This document shows positions 48,061-59,723 of a stretch of DNA of 64,000 nt, in pieces. Source of the DNA: Adiantum capillus-veneris (Eukaryota; Streptophyta; Polypodiopsida; Polypodiales; Pteridaceae); contig CM043964.1 of assembly GCA_014529385.2 (NCBI GenBank), forward strand, positions 4,793,997 through 4,857,996, read 5' to 3'. Below the pieces are notes generated by a model. The model was not told the DNA's origin. It saw nothing but the letters and a program-made list of their open reading frames with translations, and did not search any database. The translations under genes were made by a program, and so were the position numbers. Position 1 is the stretch's first letter, and the number at the start of each line of letters is the position of its first letter.

Positions 48061-49642
48061 CAGAAAGCTGGAGCCTGCCAAGACATAAGGGGGTACGTAT
48101 GAGCCGCACGATATGCCACGTTGCGCATCCACATTCATTGATAATATGCCACAACCATTGATTATATCTAGAGACCGTGTCTCAAGTAGTCCTGTGGATG
48201 TACATCCATATGACATGTTTACGTCTTTCAAGGGACATAAAAAACAATGGTGTGCACGTATCGCATGATCAAATGTGTGATCAAATCGCACCTTTATAAG
48301 CCTCTTCGCAAATACGCACCAGCACCTTTGCAACCCATTCTAGTATATGACCTCCTCGTTTAAATACTATTTGTATAAATATATACATGTATGTTGCATG
48401 TATACTTACACTTTCAAAACACGTGCAATTAGTGCGCAATTGCATGTGGCGAAAAAAGCCTTCTTTTTTTTTTGCTTATCCCAAATTTTTCTAAAATGTG
48501 TTTTCAAGTCTCCCGATCAATACTGCACGAAAACATATCGCACTTTTTTCGAGGAAAAATTCTCTAATTTTGAATGTTTCTAGTGAATTTTTCAGTATAT
48601 GATTTTGGTCCCGGGACGGAGATTTCGACCATGGGTGTCGTTCCACTCGTAGCGAGACGACACGGGCATTGACAAAGTCTCACGTAAATTTTTCAAAAAA
48701 ATTCTATACTATGACTCTTTTGGTATGACTCTCCTCCTTGAGAAAACGATTATAAACTCCTCAAAATTCAAAATAAAAGAGAGTGGGAAGTTTAGGTTTA
48801 AAACTTGAAATTCAAATTTTGAAATTTGAAATTTTAACCTAATCTCTATCTCTCTCTCTCTCTCTCTTTCTTTTCAAAATTTTCGAAACCCTAGTCTTCT
48901 CTCTCGAGCACAGCTCTGTGCACTCCTTGCTTCTCTCCTAAACGCCCTCCGTGCGCGCTCCTTGCTCCTCTCCTAAACGCCCTCCGTGCGCCCTCCCTAC
49001 GCCTCTCCCAAACGCCTCTTTTGCGCCCCTCTGTCACCCTTGCTGCGCCTGTGGTGCCGCCCGCTCACGACATCAAATAGCCACCCGTTGCCACCTTGTG
49101 GTGCTGCCCTCTCACGACATCGAATACGCCCATTGCCGCCCTCTGACGACATCGAATAGCCGCCCATTGCCGCCTTGTGGTACCGCCTCTTTCGCGTTCT
49201 CTCTCCCTCTCTACGTAGTGCCTCACATGTAATCTCAATCTTTAAAAAAAAAAAAAATTACCGCTCTCTGTAAAAAAAATAGTAAAACTGTAAAACAGTA
49301 AAACTGTAAAATAGTAAAACTGTAAAACATTAAAATTGTAAAACAGTTAAATTGTAAAATAGTAAAACTGTAAAACATTAAAACAATATAAGAGAAAAAC
49401 AGAAAAGAACTAACCTTTCTGTTGGTGTGAGATAGGTCCTAGAAAGAGGAGATGTGGTAGGGGGTGCGTGAATGACGATGCCACCGGTAGATATTGAAGC
49501 CCTTTATGAATGGGGAGAGATGAGAAGAGGGAGATAAATAGTTGTTTGGAGTGAGAGAGAAAGGAGAGTAAGAGAGACAAACAGAGGAGAGGAAGCTGAG
49601 AGAGAGGGAGGACTGATAATAAGGCCAAATTAACAATTTAAA

Positions 49643-49679
<37 letters not shown>

Positions 49680-49680
49680 A
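48061..49680. other. Spacer between satellite arrays, with small repeats
   Basis: No supported gene. A CT run lies at 48847-48868. GC-rich repeats follow: a unit of about 38 bp with 'cctaaacgccctccgtgcg' at 48938 and 48973, and about three copies of 'cgacatcgaatagccgccc..gcc' at 49060-49190. 49270-49385 is a tandem of GTAAAACTGTAAAAYA-like units. A GA run is at 49646-49678. The predicted Pro/Ala-rich peptide at 48951-49232 reflects the repeats. Confidence 0.6.
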
Positions 49681-50760
49681 CCTTGTGGCCCTGGGGCCGT
49701 AGGGTGCCGTAGGGTGTCAACGTAGAGCATAGAGGGGTTTAGGGTAGCATAGATCACACCTGGGCCCTACGCCATAGGGTGTCAATGTAGAGCATTCAGG
49801 TTTTTTTAGATTATTGCCATGGAGCATGGCACCTTGTTGTCGTAAAACAATAGAAGAAAAACTTAGAGAAATGGTGGTTTCTTATTAGCAAATGGCACAA
49901 CCGCCATTAGATGCCTAGATATAGACCATGGAGAGTTTTCCTTAGTATTCAACAAACCCTATGGCCATAAAGAGAGCATCGTATGTCCATAGGTTGCCCA
50001 AAAACCCTCATAGTGGTTTCTAGCATACAGGGTTCCATATAGAGCATAGATCCGTTCTTACTAGCATAGAGCGGACCCTATGGACTTTAGGCAAAAGGGT
50101 GCCAATATAGAGCATGGAGAGACTCTTACTAGAATAGAGGGGACCCTATGGCCTTCAAGCCACATGGTGCCAATATAGAGAAAATAGTGTTTTTTATTGA
50201 CAAATATAGCTCCCTATGGCATACATGGGACCCTATGGCCCGAAGGCCATAGGTTCCTAATATAGAGCATAGAGCATAGAGGGTTTTTTTGAAAGAATGA
50301 GGGCACCTTGTGGCCTTGGGGCCATAGGATCTTACTAGCATAGAGGGGACCCTACGGCCTTCAGCCCTTGATGGCATATAGAGAACCCTATGGCCCTGGG
50401 TCACTAAAATAAAACTACACATAGAATCTTTAGAAGGGCAGACAGGGTGTGGCTACAAAGGACACCCTATGGCCATAAGGCCATAGGGTCTCACATCAAA
50501 ATAGAGGGAATCATATGGCCCCAGGGCACAATATGGCCATAAGGCCATAGGGTGTCACTTCATACTAGAGGCCATAGGATCTCATATCATACTAGAGGGT
50601 AACCTATGGCCCTAGGGCACCCTATGGCCTTATGGCCATAGGGTTTCACCTCATACTAAAGAGTAACATATGGCCCTAAGTCACCCTATGACCATAAGGC
50701 CATAGGGTGGTCTCACATCGTACTATAGGGTGACCAATGTCCCATCTGGCCATAGGGTGT
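49681..50760. repeat. Array B, irregular left part
   Basis: Less regular repeats around CCCTATGGCC and GGCCATAGGGT, with 'atagagcatagaggg' phrases at 49725-50300 and 'ctcacatcatactagaggg' phrases at 50485-50730. Unit lengths vary. It blends into the regular 165-167-bp array to the right. Confidence 0.75.
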
Positions 50761-53700
50761 CAATGTACAATCTCAAGGGTCATAGGGTTCCTTATGTTGC
50801 TATTGAAGATCCTATGGCCCTAGGGCCATAGGATCACATGGTGCTCTATGTCCAAAAGGAACAATAGGGCCACAAGATCTCTAAATTGAACAATATGGTT
50901 TCCTAGGGCCATAGGACCACAAGTTGCCCTATGTCCCATCTGGAGATCTTGTGGCCCGAGGGTCATAGGGTGGCAATGTGCAATCTCAAGGGCCATAGTG
51001 TTCTCTATGTTCCTTTTGGAGATCTTATGGCCCTAGGGCCCTAGGGGCATGGGGCTGCCATGTTGCCCGTTAATGTGCACCATGGGGTTCCCTATGCTCA
51101 TTATTGCCACCCTTGGGCCCTAGGATGCCCTCCAGTATGATGTGAGACCCTATGGACTTAGGGTCACAGGGTGACCTATGTTCCTTTTGAAAACCCTGTG
51201 GCCCAAGGTCCATAGGGTGGTGATGTACAATCTCAAGATCCACAGGCTTCCCTAGGGTCCATTTAGAGATTCTATGGCACTAGGGCTATATGATCCCCAA
51301 AAGGAACATATGGCCCTAGGTCCATATGATCAAAGGATGCCCTATATCTCATATTAATCCCTTGTGTCCATAGGGTGCCAATGTACAATCTCAAGGGCCA
51401 TAGGATTCCATAAGTTCCATTTGGAGATCCTATGGCCCTAGGGCCATAGGATCACAAGGTGTCCTATCTCCCATCTGGAGACCTTTGTGGCCTAAGTGCC
51501 ATAGGGTCAAAGGGTGCCCTATGTTCCATCTAGAGACCTTGTGGCCCAAAGGTGATAGGGTAGGAATGTACAATCTCAAGGGCCATAGGGTTCCCTATGT
51601 TCCTTTTGGAGATCATATGGCATTAGATCCATAGGATCTCCAAAAGGAACATAAGGAACCTAGGGCCATAGGATCAAAAGGTGCTATATGTCCCATCTTC
51701 AGAACTTGTGGCCCAAGGGCCATAGGGTAGGATTGTACAATCTCAAGGGCCATAGGGTTCTCTATGTTCCTTCTGAAGATCCTATGGCCCTAGGGCCATA
51801 AGATCTCCAAAAGGACCATATGGCCCTACTGCCATAGGATCACAGGGTTTAGGGTGTCCCATCTACAGATCTTGTGGCCCAAGGGCCATAGGGTAGGAAT
51901 ATACAATTCCAAGGTCCATAGGGTTTTTTATGTTCCTTTTAGAGATCCTATGGCCCTAGGGCCATAACATCTCCAAAAGGAACATAAGGAACCTAGAGCC
52001 ATAGGATCAATGGGTGCTCCATGTCCCATATGGAGACCTTGTGGTATCAGGGCCATAGGGTGGGAATGTACAATCTCAAGGGCCATAGGATTCCTTTTGT
52101 TCCTTTTGGAGATCCTATGGAACTAGGGCCATAGGATCTCCAAAAGAAACATAAGGAACCTAGGGCCATAGGATCAAAGGGTGCCATATGTCCCATCTAC
52201 AGACCTTGTGGCCCAGGGGCCATAGGGTAGGAATGTACAATCTTAAGGGCCATAGGGTTCCATATGTTTATTTTGAAGATCCTATGGCCCTAGGCTCATA
52301 GGATCTCCAAAAGGAACATATGGACCTAGGCCATAGGATCACAGGGTTCCTTGTGTCCCATCTAGAGAGCTTATGGCCCAAGGGCCATAGCGTGGCACTA
52401 TGCAATCTCCAAGGCCATAGAATTATCTATGTTCCTTATGGGGACCATATGGCACTAAGGCCATAGGATCTCCAAAAGGAACATAAGGAGCCTAGGGCCA
52501 TAGGATCAAATAATGCCCTATGTCCCATCTACAGACCATGTGGCCCAAGGGCCATAGGGTGGGAATGTACAATCTCAAGGGCCATATGGTTCCCTATGTT
52601 CCTTTTGGATATCCAATGGCCCTAGGGCCATAGGATCATTAAAACGAACATAAGGAACCTAGGGCTCTAGGATCAAAGAATGCCCTATGTCCCATCTAGA
52701 GACCTTGTGGCCCAAGGGCCATAGGGTGGGAATGTACAATCTCAAGGGCCATATGGTTCCCTATGTTCCTTTTGGAGATCAAATGGCCCTAGGGCCATAG
52801 GATCTCCAAAAAAAACATAAGAAATCTATGGAAATAGGACCAAAGGGTGCCTTATGTCCCATCTAGAGACCTTGTGGCCCAAGGTCCATAGGGAGGTAAG
52901 GTAAAATCTCAAGGGCCATATTGTTCCCTATGTTCATTTTCGAGATCTTATGGCCCTAGGGCCATAGGATCACAGGGTGCCTTGTGTCCCCTCTAGAGAG
53001 CTTATGGCCCAAGTGCCATAGGGTGACACTGTACAATCTCAACCGCCATATGGTTCTCTACGTTTCTTATGGGTATCCTATAGCCCTAGGGCGATAGGAT
53101 CTCCAAAAGGAACGTAAGGAACCTTCGGCCATAGGATCAAAGAATGCCCTATGTCCCATCTAGAGACCTAGTGGCCCAATGGCCATAGGGTGGGAATGTA
53201 CAATCTCAAGGGGCATATGGTTCCCTATGTTCCTTTTGGAGATCCAATGGCCCTAGGGCCATAGGATCTCCAAAACAAACATAAGGAACCTATGGCCAGG
53301 GGATCAAAGGGTGCCTTACGTCCCATCTAGAGACCTTGTGGCCCAAGGGCCATAGGGGGGAAAGGTACAATCTCAAGGGCGATATTGTTCTCTATGTTCC
53401 TTTTCGAGATCTTATGGACCTAGGGCCATAGGATCACAGGGTCGCTTGTGTCCCATCTAAAGATATTATGGCCCAAGGGCCGTAGGGTGACACTGTACAA
53501 TCTCAAGGGCCATATGGATCTCTATGTTCCTTATGGGGATCCTATGGCCCTAGGGCATATGATCTCCAAAATAACCTAGGTCCATAGGATCAAAGAATGC
53601 CCTATGTCCCACCTACAAACCTTGTGTCCCAAGGACCATAGGGTGGGAATGTACAATCTCAAGGGCCATATGGTTCCCTATGTTCCTTTTGGCGACCCAA

Positions 53701-54710
53701 TGGCCCTAGGTTCCCAAGGGCCATAGGGTGGGAATGTACAATCTCAAGGGCCTCTATGTTCCTTATGGGGATCCTATGGCCGTAGGGCCATAGGATCTCC
53801 AAAAGGAACATAAGGAACCTAGGTCCATAGGATGAAAGAATGCTCTATGTCCCATTGACAGACCTTGTCGCCCAAAGACCATAGGGTGAGAATGTACAAT
53901 CTCAAGGGACATATGGTTCCCTATGTTCCTTTTGGAGATCCAATGGCCCTAAGGCCATAAGATCTCCAAAACAAACATAAGGAACCTATGGCCATATTGT
54001 TCCCTATGTTCCTTTTCGAGGTCTTATGGCCCTAGGGCCATAGGATCACAGGGTGCCTTGTTCCTTATGGGGATCCTATGGCCCTAGGTTCCCAATGGCC
54101 ATAGGGTGGGAATTTACAATCTCAAGTGCCTCTATGTTCCTTATGGGGATCTTATGGCCCTAGGGCCATAGGATCTCCAAAAGGAACATAAGGAACCTAG
54201 GTGCATAGGATGAAAGAATGCCCTATGTCCCATCTACAGACCTTGTGGCCCAAGGGCCATAGGGTGGGAATGTACAATCTCAAAGGACATATGGTTCCCT
54301 ATGTTCCTTTTGGAGATCCAATGGCCCTAGGGCCATAGGATCTCCAAAACAAACATAAGGAACCTATGGCCAGAGGATCAAAGGCTGCATTATGTCGCAG
54401 CTAGACACCTTGTAGCCCAAGGGACATAGGGGGGAGAGGTACAAGCTCAAGGGTCATATTCTTCCCTATGTTTGTTTTCGAGATCTTATGGCCCTAGGGC
54501 CATAGGATCACAGGGTGCCTTGTGTCCCATCTAGAGAGCTTATGGCCCAAGGGCCATAGGGTGGCACTGTACAATCTCAAAGGACATAGGATTCTCTATG
54601 TTCCTTATGGGGATCCTATGGAACTAGGGCCATAGGATCTTCAAAAGGAACATAAGAAACCTAAAGCCATAAGATCAAAGAATGCCCTATGTCGCATCTA
54701 GAGACCTTGT
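50761..54710. repeat. Satellite array B, 165-167-bp unit, left block
   Basis: The marker RGGAATGTAC recurs at 52062, 52229, (variant 52394), 52561 and 52728, steps of 165-167 bp. Length divided by period gives roughly two dozen units. Each unit contains the palindrome GATCCTATGGCCCT plus its reverse complement, extended by TTTTGGA and TCCAAAA arms. A perfect 28-bp copy lies at 50808-50835. The array is cut by Copia-2 at 54710, inside the phrase gagaccttgt. Confidence 0.94.
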
Positions 54711-54901
54711 TGTTGGGGTATAAAGCCCAATGTGGTCGCCCAGGTAAGTGGGCGGGCCGCCAGGTATGTACACATATTCTTTTGTAAAACCTAATAAGAA
54801 CTCACTATGCTCTACACATTACAGTAGAGAGAGTTCACCATATCGTCGTGCTCTTCTTCTCACACTCTCTCTCGTGTCGCACTTCCGCTTGTACTCCTTC
54901 A
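54711..54901 (+). repeat. Copia-2 5' LTR
   Basis: 191 bp from TGTTGGGG to CTTCA. It contains CT-rich repeats near its end. Differs from the right LTR at about eight positions, for example GTAAG/GTAAC and CTAATAAG/CTAACAAG. Confidence 0.95.
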
Positions 54902-54903
54902 AC

Positions 54904-54915
54904 TGGTATCAAAGC
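54904..54915 (+). other. Copia-2 primer-binding site
   Basis: TGGTATCAAAGC, two bases past the LTR, matches the initiator tRNA-Met primer TGGTATCAGAGC with one change. Confidence 0.9.
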
Positions 54916-55963
54916 TCAAATCGAGGCTCGGGGCAGCACTGTAGGAGGCTAGAGTCACCAACTCAGATTGGAGTGAAATTCTACAGGTGAAGACACAGCC
55001 CCAAATCATTTCATTCTGAGGTCATCTTGGCCACCGTTCGGCTTCGACAAAGGTCTACGCAAGCCATTTTCGACTACGTGGTCTTGGCGGGTGCAGATCC
55101 GACTCTGCAAATTTGGGGTTTTCGGCCTACGAATGCAGGTGCTGAGGATATCGACACTCCCAGAGTGTTGATTTGTGGCTGTCTACACATCGAAGGACAG
55201 CTCACAGTTCTTGGAGGCGTGTCACATACGACACGGGCGCATCTCCACACAAACTGTAGGCGACATCCACTAGTTCATCAGGTAGCTTGTGTTTGCTACT
55301 TGATATTCCAGATTTCATCTTGACATTGCAGGTACTTCCACATGGGATGTATTGTCAGAGATGATGTATGTCTGTTGAGGGTTTGCTGGCTGTGAGTCAC
55401 GCAGCAAACAACCGCCGCAGCGGTTACAACATACAGTGGGAAATTTGTGGATGTATGACTTTGTGGGAAGTCTATGTACTGTCAGATTTACTGTAGCCTT
55501 TGTTGAGGGTCGAGTGAGGTTTTATTGAGCTGGGGGATTCTCGAATGTTGAGATCCTTTCGGTGATATAGGTCTTGGAGGGACCCCTCGAGCACCCTTAG
55601 ATAGGCAGCTAGGATGTATTGACCGTGAGTTAGACAGTTGGGATTGCATCTTTGCTTTACTGCCATTGAGGCATTGTCGCAGTCTATGCTTATAGGACAG
55701 TGACAGGACAGTGAGAGACAGTACAGGTGCAGGACAGGTTTACCCGCATCTTACAGTGTCAGAGAGACAGTGTTTTTTGAGCTATTTTTGGTCTGTTTTT
55801 GAGTACACCAGAGCCATTTTACAAAGGAGACTCTGCCAAAATTTATGTAGAATCTGAAGCTTTCTTGGTTCATTTGACAGGTTGATATTGGTTCGAAGGT
55901 CAGTTTACAAGGGAAACTCTGCCAAGTTTTTCCCAGGAAAGTAAACCACTGTGAAGCGTGGCT

Positions 55964-58900
55964 ATGGTTGGATCACAGGACACTGCTCTTTACAATATCA
56001 AGAAGCTGGATGGAACCAATTTCCCATTGTGGAAGAAGCAGATTTGGCACGTGTTGGTACAAAAGAAGCAGATAAAACCTATAAAGCTCAAGGGGATAAA
56101 ACCAGAAGATATGAATGAAGATGAATGGAGCGAAATGGATGAATTGGCACTTTCTACCATTATGCTGACTTTGGCAGAAAGCATTTACTTCAATGTAGCA
56201 GACGAGATGTCGGCTTATCAAGCATGGTTAAAGCTCAGTGATCTTTATGAGAAGCAGAGTGCAGCTTCACAGGTATACTGGCTTAAGAAGCTTGTTGACT
56301 TGAAGATGAAAGAAGGGACACCTATGTCCAATCATTTGAATGAATTCAACACAATCTATAGTCAGTTGTCAGCTCAAGGTGTCAAGTTTGATGAACCTGT
56401 TAGAGCTATGTTCCTGTTGATCACATTGCCGAAAAGTTGGGACACTTTTCGCACAGCTTTGAGTAATTCTGCACCTCCAGATGGTTTGAACATAGCAGGT
56501 GTAGAAGGAAGTCTGCTTACTGAAGAAACCAATAGAAAGACAATGGACAAAGGCAAAGGAACAGCCTTAGTTGTCAGGGTAAGGACCAAAGAAAAGTACA
56601 AAGGTGGAAAGAGGAATCAATCTCGTAGCAAGTCCCGCAGTGCTAAAGGCAAGAGTGACATAGAATGCTACCATTGTGGCAAGAAGGGTCACATGAAAAG
56701 AGACTGCAGAGAATGGAAAGCACAAAAAGGCAAAGAGAAAGCTGAAGACCATGGTGAGAAGAACAAGTCCTCAGTCAAGATTCAAGAAATAAATGTGACA
56801 AACACTGTTGCAGAGGATGACAGTCTAGTGTCAAGAGACATCTACTTCTTGAAGAATACAATGGACTCAGCTCTTCTTACAGCATCTGATGGAAATGCAC
56901 TGAGTGACTGGATTATAGACTCAGGGGCATCACTTCATGTGTCTCCAAACAAGGAGTGGTTTACCTCTTATGTGACCACTAAAGATCATGTTCGGCTAGG
57001 CAATGGGCAGACATGTGATATCTTAGGTGTTGGAGATGTTCAATTGAAGTTTCAGAATGGCTCTTCTTTCACGCTGAAGAATGTGAGACATGTTCCCGCA
57101 ATTACAAAGAGCTTGATCAGCACAGGTTTACTTGATGATGCTGGCTACGTCACCACTTTTGGACAGAACATGTGGAAGATATCCAAGGGTTCTATGACAG
57201 TAGCACATGGAGTAAAGTCTGGAGGACTTTACATGATTTATGTATCAAATGTCTCTAAAAATGTAATCAATGTAACCGAGCAGCCGAACGTTTCTTTGTG
57301 GCATAGCCGGTTAGGACATATGTCCAAGAAGGGAATGGAAATCTTGTCTCGTTATGGTTATTTGCCTAGCTTTTCATTTAATGATTTTGAATTCTGTGAA
57401 CATTGTCTGTATGGTAAGCAAACACAGCAGCCACATAAGCATAGAAGCAGTAGAAGAGATACACAGTTGGCACTTGTTCATAGTGATTTGTGTGGACCTA
57501 TGCCTAATCTATCTCTAGGGGGAGCTTCTTACTTTATGACATTTGTAGATGATTACTCGAGGAAAGTATGGGTTTACTTTCTCAAGCACAAGCATGAAGC
57601 ATTTAGTGTTTTCAAAACGTTTGTGACACTTGTGGAGAATCAGAGTGGCAAGAAGCTTAAATGCTTATGCACTGACAATGGTGGAGAGTATGTTTCAAAG
57701 GCCTTTCAGGACTTTTGTGAGTCAAAAGGTATAAAACGTGAACTTACTGCTCCTTAGAATCCTCCTCAAAATGGTGTTGCAGAGAGGATGAATAGGACCA
57801 TACAAGAGAAGGTCAGAAGTATGTTGTCTAATGCACAGCTGCCAAATGGGTTTTTGGCTGAAGCTGTATCAATAGCTGTTCATCTTGTAAATAGATCTCC
57901 TAGCAAGGTTTTGCAGAAGGATTCAGTGCCAGATATGGTATGGTCAGGCAAGGTGCCCTCATACAAGCATCTCAGAGTCTTTGGCTGTAAGGCATATACT
58001 CACGTTTCAAAGGAATTTAGGAACAAACTTGAGCCAAAGAGTAGAAAGTGCATCTTTCTAGGCTATGGTAACTCTGGTGAGATGGGGTACAGACTTTGGG
58101 ATCCCGAATCCAGAAAGGTTGTCCGCAGCAATGATGTTCACTTTAATGAATCCAAATATCATTCTAAACCAGAGAGGGTTGAGCATTGGTTGCCATATTA
58201 GATTTGGTGTTGCACCAAATGGATGTCAAGATAGCGTTCTTGCATGGTGATTTAGATGTGGAAATTACATGCAGCAGCCAGAAGGGTTTGTTGAGAAAGG
58301 CAAGGAAGATTGGGTATGCCAGTTGTTAAAGAGTCTTTATGGCTTAAAACAATCACCGAGGGCATGGTACCATAAATTCCACAAGTTTATGCTTTCTCAA
58401 GGCTACAAACGTAGTGAGTTCGATCCCTATCTATATACAAAGAAGGCTAAGGATGGCAGTTGGCTGATCCTTATTTTGTATGTGGATGACATGTTGATTG
58501 TTGGCAAGCACTTGGAAGAAATTTCAGCTTTGAAGTCAAAGATGGCAAAATCGTTTGACATGAAAGACATGGGTGAGGCAAGTCATATACTTGGTATGTG
58601 CATTGAGAGAGACAGATCAAGGAAGTTGATTTGGTTATCTCAAACAGAGTATATTGACAAGGTTTTGCAACGTTTCAATATGGAGAAGGGAAAGGCATTG
58701 AGTGTTCCATTGCCACCATATGTGAAACTTAGCAAACAAGATTGTCCTGTGTCTGAGGAAGAACAGGCTGAAATGGATAAGATTCCATATGCGTCTGCAG
58801 TGGGTAGTTTGATGTATGCAATGATTGCTACTCACCCAGACATTGCATTTGCAGTGGGAGTAGTAAGTTGATACATGTCAAACCCAGGCAAGAAACATTG

Positions 58901-59438
58901 GGAGGTAGTGAAAGGAATATTGAGATACCTGAAAGATACAAAGAGTATGCGTATATGCTATGGGAGTCAGGAGCTAAGTATAAAGGGTTTTATAGACTCA
59001 GATTATGCAGGTGACTTAGACAACCGAAGGTCTACGTCAGGGTATGTCTTTACATTGGCTGGTGGAGCAGTATCATGGCGTTCCAGATTACAAGATTGTG
59101 TTACTCAGTCTACTACAGAGGCTGAATATGTTGCAGCATCAGAGGCATGCAAAGAATCAATTTGGCTTAATCGACTAGTAACAGATTTGGGAATCAAAGA
59201 AGAGATGCCTGTGTTATATTGTGATAGTCAAAGTGCTATACAATTGGCTCGCAATCCAGTTTATCACTCAAAGAAAAAGCATGTGGATGTGAAGTATCAT
59301 TTCATTAAGGAAATGCTCGAGGATAAGCAACTTCAGCTTGTCAAAGTTCACACCACAGAAAATCCTGTTGATCTACTTACAAAAGGACTTCCCTCAGAGA
59401 GCTTTGCACATTTTCGCAAGCAGATAGGTGTAGGGTAG
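55964..59438 (+). pseudogene. gag-pol: Copia-2 gag-pol polyprotein (two stops, RT deletion)
   Basis: ATG at 55964 (MVGSQDTALYNIKKLDGTNF). Gag, then zinc knuckle CYHCGKKGHMKRDC near residue 235, protease IIDSGASLHVS near 317, integrase with HSDLCGPM near 505 and TDNGGEYVS. A TAG at 57755-57757 sits before NPPQNGVAERMNR (Glu of the DDE triad); the ancestral codon was probably CAG. Coding runs on to 58201, then about 200 residues of the RT N-terminus are missing, with VKIAFLHGDLD and a one-base shift at about 58260. RT resumes with YGLKQSPRAWYHKF and YVDDMLIVG near 58480. TGA at 58869-58871 (probably from CGA) precedes YMSNPGKKHW, followed by RNase H (DSDYAGDLDNRRSTSG) to the stop at 59436-59438. 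Not functional. Confidence 0.95.
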
Positions 59439-59489
59439 TACATCACTTCTCTACATCTCTTGTATATTAGCTTGTATAGTAGCTTCTCT

Positions 59490-59527
59490 CACACTTAAAG
59501 TACCACATTGGACTTTAAGTGGGAGGT
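59490..59527 (+). other. Copia-2 polypurine tract and adjacent inverted repeat
   Basis: AAGTGGGAGGT at 59517-59527 ends directly at the 3' LTR. CACTTAAAGT (about 59492) and ACTTTAAGTG (about 59512) form a 10-bp-arm inverted repeat that overlaps the tract. Confidence 0.85.
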
Positions 59528-59718
59528 TGTTGGGGTATAAAGCCCAATGTGGTCGCCCAGGTAACTGGGCGGGCCGCCAGGTATGTACACATATTCTTTT
59601 GTAAAACCTAACAAGAACTCACTATGCTCTACAAATTACAGTAGAGAGATTTCACCATATCATCGTGCTCTTATTCTCGCACTCTCTCTCGTGTCGCACT
59701 TCCGCTCGTACTCCTTCA
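59528..59718 (+). repeat. Copia-2 3' LTR
   Basis: 191-bp direct repeat of 54711-54901, preceded by the polypurine tract and followed by the CTTGT duplication. Confidence 0.95.
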
Positions 59719-59723
59719 CTTGT

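Larger units (their letters stand above)
54706..59723 (+). mobile_element. Copia-2, Ty1/Copia LTR retrotransposon in array B, CTTGT target duplication
   Basis: The element is 54711-59718. Both LTRs are 191 bp (54711-54901 and 59528-59718), TG...CA. CTTGT flanks it at 54706-54710 and 59719-59723, and the satellite phrase 'gagacCTTGTggccc' is restored on joining the flanks, so the array predates it. I count about eight LTR differences, more than for Copia-1. The leader 54916-55963 is non-coding. Confidence 0.96.

Noticed and set aside
48951-49232. 93-residue Pro/Ala/Cys-rich ORF
   Set aside because: Lies in short GC-rich tandem repeats; the peptide repeats follow the DNA repeats.
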